Source: Alligator mississippiensis (taxonomy: Eukaryota > Chordata > Crocodylia > Alligatoridae). From it: a stretch of DNA of 64,000 nucleotides. This document shows, in pieces, positions 56,021 to 64,000 of the stretch; position 1 is the stretch's first letter, and each line of letters opens with the position of its first letter. Location of the stretch: assembly GCF_030867095.1 (NCBI RefSeq), contig NC_081824.1:85704382-85768381 (forward strand), in the 5' to 3' direction. The notes below the pieces were generated by a model. That model ran no database searches. It was not told where the DNA came from and worked only from the letters and a program-made list of their open reading frames with translations. Position numbers and translations under genes: made by a program.

Positions 56021-56028
56021 ATCTAAAT

Positions 56029-58165
56029 GATAGGATGTATTTAGCTCATTGACTGTCTAGTACAATTTACAACGATGGGCCTTCAAAAAATGAAGCTAGA
56101 CTTTCTGACAGGCCAGTGTGAATAACGTATGTGTTATGTCAGGACCGGGTTTAGAGTCCTTGCCAATGTGAGTGCATACTGTTAGTCCTTTTAGTACTAA
56201 ATAGGAATTGTGCATGAATGGAAAGGAAATAATAGGCCTCTCTCTGAGCGTTTGTCAATTCCCTCACATTCTTAAACTTCTGTGTTACCAAGTACTCTAT
56301 TAAACTTTTCTAATCTTGATTTAATTTGACATCCTGTGTCAAGATCACACTGAAAGCAAAACTGTTACAACAAAGAGTTATGTTATCCCCTGGAAAGGGG
56401 ACATGCTCAGTCTTGGAGGTCTTGCCATATTATTATATCTGGGTTTGGGCCAGCAGAAGGAATGAATTGTCCCCCACATGACTGGCAGGATGGTTTGGAG
56501 ATCCTCTGCCTACCAGTTTCTCCTGGCCTCCAGAGTAGTATGAATCCTCACAGTACTAGCTGTATGTCCCTAACTACTAGTGCTCTCCAATTATGGCTTG
56601 GGTTAGGGCTAGGAAAATAATTATGTTTACTGCAGTGGTGTCCTGCTATTTGGTAAATCCATGTGGACTCTCATGTCTGATGAGCTGTGAACAAAACCTT
56701 TTTTATGGTTATTTGTTCAGGAATTCACAGCACTAAGGCCACCCTAAGTTCAGAGCTGAGATAAACTAACTGTCCCACAGTCATTACAGTAAAAACCAAG
56801 CTACACATAGCTTCAGGTAATGGGTAGCAGCAGAGATATTGGTTGTATACCACAGATTCCCTATTTCTGTATGTCCTTCATATAGATTCAGTAGCTACAT
56901 TGACAGAAGGAATGTGAAAAATGATTACAGAAGACACTTGCAAACTTTCCACACTGCAGCTTCCAACTTAAAGCAGCTATAACTCAGATAGAAATAGGAA
57001 TGAAAAGAAAAGACAGAAAGAAAATAGGATAAAGTCTCTCGTGAGTTTGCTCCCAAAATTTTTCTAGTGGGAGTGATATATTTTTTTATTACAAGTGTTT
57101 TCTAGCAAGTTCCTTAAGTTGATGTGTCTTTTATTCACAGGTTGCCAGATATATGTACATTAAAATGGCAATTTGGATCAGACTATCATTTTCAGACATT
57201 GTAAGACTGAACTCTGCTGCAGGCTATCCACCAGCCTAGATATTAGTTACAACTGATTTGCTGCATAGGCAATCTAATGTTCTAATGAACAAAACATTAA
57301 TCTGATGAGTGCAGTTTAATTAGATACTTGAGAAAACAAACAAACAAACAAACAAACAAGAAAATCTTCCCCCTTCCCCAAAAATGTTTATGAAACAAAA
57401 AAACCTGAGGACTAAAACACATAGAAGTCAAAGAAGGGTTTGACTCAGATGGGTACTCTGGTTTTATTGGATTCTTAATGTGGATGTCCAAGGGAGGCAA
57501 AATAAAGTGTATAGGGAAGGTTGTCCCATTGGGTTGAGTCCAAAACTGAAGAAACGAGGAAGAAAATTTGAAACAAATTATTTTCTTTGATATTAATTTT
57601 ATGTTATTTTCACACCTCTTGGTTTAATGGAATACCCCATCACTAATTATTAAGATTAGAATTTGAGTAAATCATGGCCTTCAAAGTAACAAAGAACAGA
57701 ACTGGATCTAGAGATTTTAAGCAGCAACATTTCATAAAGAAAGAGGAGGAAAGACTGCTACAGATTAAAAATTACAAAACTGGGCTCCTCTATTCTCCAT
57801 ACTCACTAAATGAGAAGAAAAAACAGTGAGTACTAGTATCGTGAATAAGTAGGCATTGGCCTTAATGTGAGAAATGTATTTGATATTCTAGGTACAATCT
57901 AGGCTTGTGACGAGCCATTGGAACTTGCTTGTTTTTTAGAGACCAGTCTTTAAGGTATATAGCATTTTGAGAATCCTGTGCTTTCCTTGAGAATGATCAG
58001 CTTTTGTATGAGATAGAAACACCTGACTATTTTAGTTGGTGTCTCATAGTAGTAGAGGACAATAAAAGTTTGTGCCACCATTCATATCTCTGACCATACA
58101 GGGTCACACACAGGTGAACAAACCTTGCAGCACAGTCTGAGGGATAGGAGAAGGCAATTTTTTTC
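56029..58165. other. No gene seen
   Basis: AT-rich DNA. A (CAAA)n run lies at 57335-57359. Short frames have no motif. Confidence 0.5.
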
Positions 58166-58370
58166 TTTAGGGATCGTGTCTACATGTGCTATTAACTTGA
58201 AGTAGACTTACTACACAGTAAAAACACTGCACAGTAAACCTACCAGTGGAGCATGTCTACACATGTTCACCCTTGGGAGAAGATTTTCTTCCAATGGGAG
58301 CAGTCCAGAGAGGTCTGCTCCCACCCTGCTCTGTCCCCCTGAAGCAGCCAGGGGGAGCTGTGGCTCCCTC
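58166..58370. other. Repeat-like edge before ERV-B
   Basis: Contains two 'TGTCTACA' words (58175 and 58253) like the MITE ends elsewhere, and a GC-rich tract. No clear element boundary. Confidence 0.3.
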
Positions 58371-58830
58371 TGTTGTCCCCAAACAACGGTGAGTTCGTGC
58401 CCGGTGCGCTTGTGCCAATAAACACACAGGGTTGAAGGATCCAACTTAATCTTTATTTCTGCGCAGAAAGTGGTGCTTGGCAATCGTTCGCAAAGCAAGC
58501 ACCCACACCTCAGTGGGCGTCTGCCTTATATAGCTACGTAACAGGTTAAACTTGCTGATGTGATGAAATGTATAGCAAGCCCAGCAAGTAACCCCCCTTC
58601 CAGCTCCCCCCCAAGTAACCCCCCTTCCAGCTCCGGACTTTGTTGATACAGCTTTCCTTCTAGCAAGGCCAGCAATTAAGCAACTAAGCAACAAGCTATC
58701 TCCCCCAGCCTAAACAACCTACTCTATGCCCTTGGTTAGATAAAATACTTTTCAAAACATACAAAGCTGTTCCCGAAGTAGAAAATGCATAGTGAAAGTT
58801 CAGGGGTACCCATCAAATCCCTACTTCGAG
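58371..58830 (-). repeat. ERV-B 3' LTR (edges approximate)
   Basis: On the minus strand there is a TATA box CTATATAAG (58526-58533) and then, about 70 bases on, AATAAA (58452-58457) followed by a GT-rich tail. The likely end is ...GACAACA at 58371. The U3 part has a 28-bp direct repeat of AAGTAACCCCCCTTCCAGCTCC (plus-strand text, near 58586 and 58613). The 5' edge of the LTR lies just after the env stop, near 58830, with no clear polypurine tract. The partner LTR is outside the window, so boundaries cannot be checked. Confidence 0.7.
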
Positions 58831-58840
58831 ACTATGGCCC

Positions 58841-60118
58841 TTATGGAAAAGGCCCATAGTTCTCGACTATCTTTCTCATCTCCAGAAATCTTTTTGCTTC
58901 CTCCCGATTGTTTTGGATCGGGTTTGTAACTGATGATTTTACAAACATCACGCGGTGAACGGGGGAAGAAATTGATTTCTTGAGTATCTCACAACACATT
59001 GGTGCACACTGTATCCCACAACAGATCATCAAGAAAATACACATACTTGCCACAATTAATAGGAAAATTTGCTTAAGCCATGAAAAATTAGGAAGTCAAG
59101 AAGTAAGCCATGAGAAGTCAAACCCTTCCCCTTGCTTAATGTGGGACAGAACTTTTTTTAACTTCTGCACTTTTGACTCTATCAACTCGGAGTTATCTGT
59201 CAAATTAAAACAACACATTCCCTCGAACTCTTCACATCCGTGGTTATGCCTCAGCAACAGGTAATCTATGGCTGCTCTATTTTGCAGAGTAGCTCCTCTT
59301 AGTTCTTTCATTTCAATATTGAGGGCAGCTAGGGCCTGTGAAGTTGTATTTAGGCCCTTTGCCAGGGCACAGGCCACCTTACCAAGCTGCCTCTCAGCAT
59401 CTACTACTAGGCCTGGCACCCCTACTAGGAAAACTGCTAAGGACACTACCTCGGCCTGACTCAGGAGGTTTATGTCACTATCACAGGATTTATCTAGCAC
59501 CTTTGAACCTCTCCGGTGACGCTTACTAGAGATCTTAGGCATACCTGGTAGCCAGACAGTCAACCGGCCTAGAGCACAAGGGCTTCCTGTGGCATTGGCT
59601 GGGATATATGAATAGGCAGTCTTCCCACAAAGGAGGAACCACCCCCGGGGTAATATAACATGAACGTAGTTGCAAGATACATTAGTCATGTCTCAGCAAT
59701 TGAAAATTTTCGTTTCTTTGGTTAGGCTTTTGCAAGCTTGGGTACAGTTCACAAAATTGGCACAGCTGGTGTTACCAGGGGAGGTGACTGTCAACAAATC
59801 TATTTCAAAGGTACTAGTGTTTTTTTCTGTGGTAATAGTTCCCCACATGGAGTTGTTAGTGTAATTGATTGGACCTCCTATTCCCCCAGATGCGAACCAA
59901 GTCTGATTCTGGAGTGCTTCCATTGGAGTGGGCACCCCTATAAGGCATGACATGAAAATATCATCAACCGATATTCCACCTGCCAAACAAAAATGAGTGA
60001 CATTTAATACGTCCTTTGACAAATGAACCCACACATTTTGACTCTTCTCGAACCTTTGATGCACCAGCCCCTTAGACTCTAGAAACATTACACCTATGCA
60101 AAGAACTACTTTCCACAT
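58841..60118 (-). pseudogene. env: ERV-B env (two in-frame TGA stops)
   Basis: The envelope glycoprotein frame begins at ATG 60116-60118, 13 bases inside the end of pol. Surface part: hydrophobic leader, several N-glycosylation sites, and unusually short at about 190 residues. It is followed by a furin-type site (RHRR, near 59530). Transmembrane part: a hydrophobic fusion segment lying internally between two cysteines, not at the very N-terminus; 'LQNRAAIDYLLLRH', which is an immunosuppressive-domain position; the C-X6-CC disulfide motif ('CEEFEGMCC'); then a membrane anchor ('IFLLIVASMCIFLMICC') and a ~50-residue tail. Stops: TGA at 59693-59695 and TGA at 59096-59098, both with the same frame open on each side. 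The internal fusion loop flanked by cysteines is a mark of alpharetrovirus-type envelopes. Not functional as it stands. Confidence 0.85.
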
Positions 60119-60537
60119 GGTTGACGTTTAAACAGAAATTTAGGTCCTTCTACTGGTTCTGCTGTCCAATGGTGTCCGTTTGTGTCGGCTTCTGGTGCGA
60201 CACTCTCAGCAACTTCTCCTGCAGGTGGTACTTCTGGTGCGGCCTTCACCCGAGTGTAGTGTATCCACGGTTTTACCCCCTGAACCTTCACTGCAGCGTG
60301 AGTAGTAAGAATCACAGGATACGGTCCCTTCCACCTGGGCTGAAGCGGCTCGTCTTTCCACGTCTGGACCAGCACTTCGTCTCCGATCTGGAACTTGTGG
60401 ACTGGTGTATCTAGAGGGAGTGGAAGTCGTTCCTGGACATACCTGTGGAGAGAAGACAATACAGCAGACAAAGAATACAAATAATCTTTTACCCAACCTT
60501 CCCCTTTTACATGCATTTGACTCCCATGTGTCACCAT
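60106..60537 (-). pseudogene. pol: ERV-B integrase C-terminal domain (frame-shifted from pol)
   Basis: This minus-strand frame carries the last part of integrase. It has a basic region and the GPY/F-type module 'WKGPYPVILTTHAAVKVQG' near 60330, which is typical of gammaretroviral integrases and helps bind chromatin or DNA. It is in a different phase from the upstream pol frame, so a frameshift lies near 60531-60540. Its end overlaps the env start. Confidence 0.85.
60418..60446 (-). promoter_or_regulatory. ERV-B probable env splice acceptor
   Basis: On the minus strand a pyrimidine run 'TGTATTGTCTTCTCTCC' ends in ACAG|GT, with AG at 60443-60444, about 325 bases before the env start codon. The position inside the end of pol is usual for the gammaretroviral env acceptor. 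Confidence 0.55.
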
Positions 60538-60899
60538 GGATTCTTAGGATACGGCTTGCCATACATTAATTCAAATGGACTAACTCCCAATTTAGCTCTA
60601 GGGGCTATGCGCACTCTAAGCAAGGCAAGAGGCAGAGCTTCGGGCCATTTCAACTGAGTTTCCTGGCAAAGTTTAGCCAGCTGTCTTTTTAGAGTCTGAT
60701 TCATTCGTTCCACCTGTCCACTTGACTGCGGTCTCCATGCTGTGTGAAGGTCCCATTGTATCCCCAGAGCCCGGGAAACTGCCTGGGTCACCTCCGACAC
60801 AAAGTGTGGCCCTCGATCCGAGGCTAATCCCTCTGGGATTCCGAATCGTGGAATCATTTCTTTTAGCATCACCCGGACCACTTCTTTTGCTTGGTTGGT
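60531..60899 (-). pseudogene. pol: ERV-B integrase core, second part
   Basis: It continues the pol frame beyond the TGA at 60900-60902. It shows 'LASDRGPHFVSEV' with the second catalytic aspartate, and 'SSGQVERMNQTLKRQLAKL' with the catalytic glutamate, so the D,D-35-E residues of integrase are all still encoded across the stop. It ends at a TGA at 60531-60533 near the frameshift into the C-terminal domain. Confidence 0.9.
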
Positions 60900-63359
60900 T
60901 CAGTACGGGAAGGCCTCAGTCCATCCAGTCAGAGTGTCCACGAGCACTAACAGGTATTTGTAGTGTCCCTTTCTGGGAACTTCAGAGAAATCTATCTGCC
61001 AACATTCTCCTGCTAATAGTCCTTGCCTTCCTGCTCCTGGCGGAGGTTTGGGGGAAATCTTAGGATTGTTGGCACAACAGACAGGGCATCTACGCACTAT
61101 CTGTTCTGCTGTTTTTCTCATCTTAGGTCCCACTACAATTCTTTGGAGACCTTGGGTCATGGCGTCAGCTCCCATATGGGTGCTCTGGTGGTACTCTTGG
61201 AGCACTTTGCTAAGAATCAGTTTTGGCATCAGGACTTGTCCCTCAGGCAAAACCCACCATCCATCTTGTTGTTCTTTGCTTCCCAATTTCTCTGCGAGTT
61301 GGTTCTCTTTTTCAGTATATTTGGGAGGTTCCTCAGGTAACACTACCTGAGGCATCAATGCCAACATTTGAGTCTCTTGAATTTGTCCTCTAGCTGCCTT
61401 TTTCACCGCAGCATCTGCTCGTCGATTTCCTTTAATAACGTCAGCATCTCTCTTTTGATGGGCCTTACAGTGCACCACAGCTACCTCTAGTGGTTCCATC
61501 ACGGCTTCAAGTAATTTCAGGATTTCTGTTCCATGCTTTACTGGGCTTTTACTTGCCGTTAAGAGTCCTCTCGCTTTCCATATAGCTCCGTGGGCATGTA
61601 AGACTCCAAAGGCATACTTCGAATCCGTGTATATAGTGGCTATCTTTCCTTTTGCCAAATGGAGAGCTCGGGTCAGCGCAATAAGCTCAGCTTTCTGTGC
61701 AGAGGTATTTGGAGGCAAGGCGTTTGCCTCCACGGTATCCCATGATGTATCCACGGCGTATCCCACCTTTCGGGTTCCATTGTCCATGAAGCTGCTTTCA
61801 TCTGTGTAGAATTCAAGGTCTGCATTAGGTAGTGGGGCATCTTTAAGATCCGGCCAGCTAGCATACACACTCTCAATAGTTTCAATGCAATCATGTTGTA
61901 ATCCTTCATCCTGTTCCAATGGCATCATCGTAGCTGGGTTCAGGGTACTAGAGGTTTGCAACTGGATATCTCCTTGATCCAGGAGAGTCGCCTGGTACTT
62001 AACCATTCGTCCAGGGGAAAGCCAGGTTCCCCCCTTTGCATTCATCACCGCCAGCACTGAATGTGGGGTATACACAGTCATTGGTTGTCCTAAAGTAAGT
62101 TTCTTAGATTCCTTTACCAGCATAGTGGTAGCTGCCACTGCTCGCAGGCAGGCCGGCCATCCCAAACTAGTGGGATTCAATTGTTTGGAGAAGTAGGCCA
62201 CTGCTCTTCTCCAGCTACCTAAGTACTGGGTCAGTACTCCTGATGCTACTCCTTGGCGTTCATGTACATAAAGTTGAAATGGTTTACTCAGATCAGGTAG
62301 GCCCAGGGCCAGTGCTGTCATAAGGGCCTGTTTGATAATGTCAAAGCTCTTTCGGCATTCTGCCGTCCATTGCAAATCTCCCTCACTACCAGTAGTGGCC
62401 TCATAAAGAGCCTTGGCTATTAGTCCAAAATTGGGGATCCAGGTCCAGCAGAATCCTGCCATACCTAAAAAGCCTCGCAACTGTCTCTTGGTCTTTGGGA
62501 CTGCCATCCGACAGATGGCCTCTTTTCTTTCAGGGCCCAACATCCTCTGGCCTTGTGAGATGTCAAATCCCAAATACCGTACTTTTTTTTCTGTTATTTG
62601 GGCTTTCTTTTGAGATACCCTGTAACCCCCCTGTCCCAGGAAGTTTAGTAAACTTACGGTCAGCAGGTGGCACTCTTCCCTTGTTTTTGCTGCAATTAAC
62701 AAATCATCCACATACTGTAACAGAGTTCCTGATGTCCCTTTGTCCCACTTCTGAAGGTCGGTACTTAAGGCAGTGCTGAAAATAGTGGGACTGTTCTTAA
62801 AACCCTGAGGCAAAACTGTCCAGCACAATTGGGTTTTTCTCCTAGTATGCGGGTCTTCCCACTCGAATGCAAAAATCTCTTGGCTGTCTCTTTCAAGTGG
62901 GATGCAAAAGAAAGCATCTTTCAGGTCCAGGACTGTAAACCACTGTTCCTCTGCAGACAAAGTAGTCAGCAAAGTATAAGGGTACTTCACCACCGGATGA
63001 AGGGTCATCGTGACCTTGTTCACGGCTCTGAGGTCCTTCACGAAACGATACTCATTACTGTGGGGTTTCTTTACAGGCAAAATGGGGGAATTGAAAGATG
63101 ATTGACACTCCCGAAGTAAACCATATTTAAGGAATCTCTTTATCAATGGTTCCAGGCCTTTCCAAGCTTCTATTTTCAATCGATACTGTGGCACCCTGGG
63201 CGGGGTAATTCCCGGCTTTAAATCAATGCTTACAGGGGTAGCCAGTTTGGCTCTTCCTGGCTTCTCTCCTGCCCATACCCATGGTACTACAGCGTCTTCT
63301 ACTTCTGGGGGAATTCTCCTTTCCTCCCCCTCCTGCAATAGGAGACACACCTGAGCCTT
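60900..63359 (-). pseudogene. pol: ERV-B pol: reverse transcriptase, RNase H, integrase start
   Basis: A long minus-strand frame of about 816 codons with gammaretroviral features. RT: 'VLDLKDAFFCIPL' with catalytic Asp at about residue 142, 'LPQGFKNSPTIF' at 180-191, and 'LLQYVDDLLIA' with the YVDD pair at 215-216. Connection and RNase H: 'FYTDESS' (Asp 517), 'AELIAL' (Glu 555), 'TDSKYA' (Asp 576) and 'GNRRADAAVK' (Asp 646), so the full DEDD set is kept. Integrase: zinc-binding His 721/725 and Cys 755/758, and 'ECWQIDFSEVP' with the first catalytic Asp at 787. The frame then hits a TGA at 60900-60902, with integrase going on in frame beyond it. Upstream it runs without a break into protease except for one TAG at 63360-63362. 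By motif, every RT and RNase H active-site residue is intact. Confidence 0.92.
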
Positions 63360-63731
63360 CTAGGCTTCCTCAGTTGGTATCTTCATAGTAATTTTCCCCT
63401 CTGAAAAGGTCAATTGGGCCTGCAATTTGCACAGCAAATCCCTCCGAAACAAAGGTATGGGGCACTCAGGCATATACAGGAACTGATGAGACACTTTCTT
63501 TCCTCCCAATTTGCATTCCATGGGTGGCACAAAAGGACGATACGTCCGCTGGCCGGTGGCTCCGATTATGGGGATCTTGGTTTTTGATAAGGGTCCTTTA
63601 AAATTGGTTACAACTGAATGCATGGCTCCACTATCTACTAGAAAGTCAATAAGTTCTCCCCCTACTTGCATTTTAACCAGGGGCTCGTCGGGGGAGACAG
63701 AGATTACTTCAGTGTTAGGCCCCGGACCCCG
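63360..63731 (-). pseudogene. pro: ERV-B protease
   Basis: Aspartic protease that matures Gag and Pol. The minus-strand frame has the active-site 'FLVDSGAMHS' (DSG form) about 14 residues after Met 63671, 'IIGATGQ' as the flap-like part, and the terminal 'RRDLLCKL' helix. It is in frame with pol, separated only by TAG 63360-63362. Its upstream part runs to the TGA at 63732-63734 that sits where the gag terminator is expected. Gammaretroviruses read through a stop at that point to make Gag-Pol. Confidence 0.85.
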
Positions 63732-64000
63732 TCACTCCTGGTCAGAACCATCCAACATCAACAATCTTTCTTCCTCCTCTCATCTCTTCTTCTCCCTCTT
63801 GGGGCACTCATTTTTTCAATGCCCTTCCTGCTTGCAAATAGCACGCTGATTAGGTCCCAACCTGGGACCCTGGCCGTAGCCTCCCGGAGCATAGCCCACG
63901 CCTCCTCTATGCCCTCTACTTCCCCTGCCTCTTCCCCGACTCCTCTGATCTACAATTGCCACTGCCAACAACGATGCTTGTAATGATGCCTGTGCCTTTA
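63732..64000 (-). pseudogene. gag: ERV-B gag C-terminus (nucleocapsid), partial
   Basis: The minus strand encodes an Arg/Gly-rich tract ('RSRGRGRGSRGHRGG', near 63920), then a zinc-knuckle-like 'CKQEGH...KNECPK' around 63805-63840, then a Lys/Arg/Glu tail up to the TGA at 63732-63734. A single knuckle in a basic context is typical of gammaretroviral nucleocapsid, which binds the RNA genome. Here the first zinc-binding cysteine position is an arginine, and TGA codons at 63816-63818 and 63780-63782 interrupt the frame. The rest of gag is beyond the window. Confidence 0.75.

Larger units (their letters stand above)
58371..64000 (-). mobile_element. ERV-B: endogenous retrovirus, 3' LTR to gag, cut by window edge
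   Basis: A minus-strand provirus whose gag start and 5' LTR lie beyond base 64000. Order from right to left: gag C-terminus, protease, reverse transcriptase/RNase H, integrase, env, 3' LTR. The genes follow gammaretroviral (class I) logic: protease and pol are read in the frame after a gag terminator, and env starts 13 bases inside the end of pol in another frame. Damage is light: isolated in-frame stops and one frameshift. Each part is described separately. Confidence 0.9.

Noticed and set aside
63360-63362. TAG between protease and RT as a programmed readthrough stop
   Set aside because: Gammaretroviral readthrough is at the gag/protease border, not here. A CAG-to-TAG change is the simpler reading.

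Overview
The window looks like an intergenic or deep intronic stretch of a reptilian nuclear genome, most likely a crocodilian. That assignment is an inference. It rests on about nine CR1-type LINE copies whose antisense 3' ends read like 'GTTGGAAGGGACCTCA', two class I-like endogenous retroviruses, PIF/Harbinger and hAT-like DNA transposon debris, and the absence of Alu, L1 or bacterial features. No multi-exon host protein-coding gene can be recognised. The best candidate for host coding DNA is one CpG-rich, alanine-rich first-exon-like segment at 54.9 kb on the minus strand, which could equally be retroviral leader sequence.

Layout. At 0.3-1.2 kb there is an antisense CR1 fragment; at 2.1-2.7 kb an L2-like LINE scrap and a short terminal-inverted-repeat element; at 4.9-6.4 kb a 5' CR1 fragment; at 6.4-8.3 kb a GC-rich block with a fold-back structure. 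A 2.8-kb nested palindrome occupies 9.43-12.22 kb. AT-rich unique sequence follows, with a 3' CR1 piece at 13.4 kb, a 346-bp palindrome at 14.4 kb and small inverted-repeat elements at 18.5-22.2 kb. A long CR1 (22.9-25.9 kb) abuts a decayed Harbinger transposase (25.9-27.0 kb). A 5'-truncated CR1 with an intact 406-codon reverse transcriptase frame lies at 29.1-30.4 kb (minus).

At 32.25-38.18 kb sits a complete provirus frame, called ERV-A here: two ~530-bp LTRs about 96% identical by eye, a 5-bp target duplication GCTTG, gag-position reading frames, remnants of the pol end and env, and a large foreign insert with LTR-like signals where most of pol should be. CR1 copies follow at 40.3, 42.7-43.9, 44.0-46.6 (plus) and 47.2-49.6 kb (minus). 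LTR-like units lie at 50.7-52.1 and 52.7-53.5 kb, and a GC-rich block with an env-like N-terminus and a hAT-like MITE at 54.7-56.0 kb.

From about 58.37 kb to the right edge is a second provirus on the minus strand, called ERV-B, cut off by the window. It has a 3' LTR, env, pol, protease and the end of gag in retroviral order. Its coding capacity is nearly continuous and is interrupted mainly by isolated in-frame stops, most of them TGA, plus one frameshift. Pol is gammaretrovirus-like, while the transmembrane half of Env has features of the alpharetrovirus group. Everything recognisable here is mobile DNA, so the genes do not form a cellular pathway. The notable content is element architecture: nested palindromes, retroviral mosaicism, and decay patterns.
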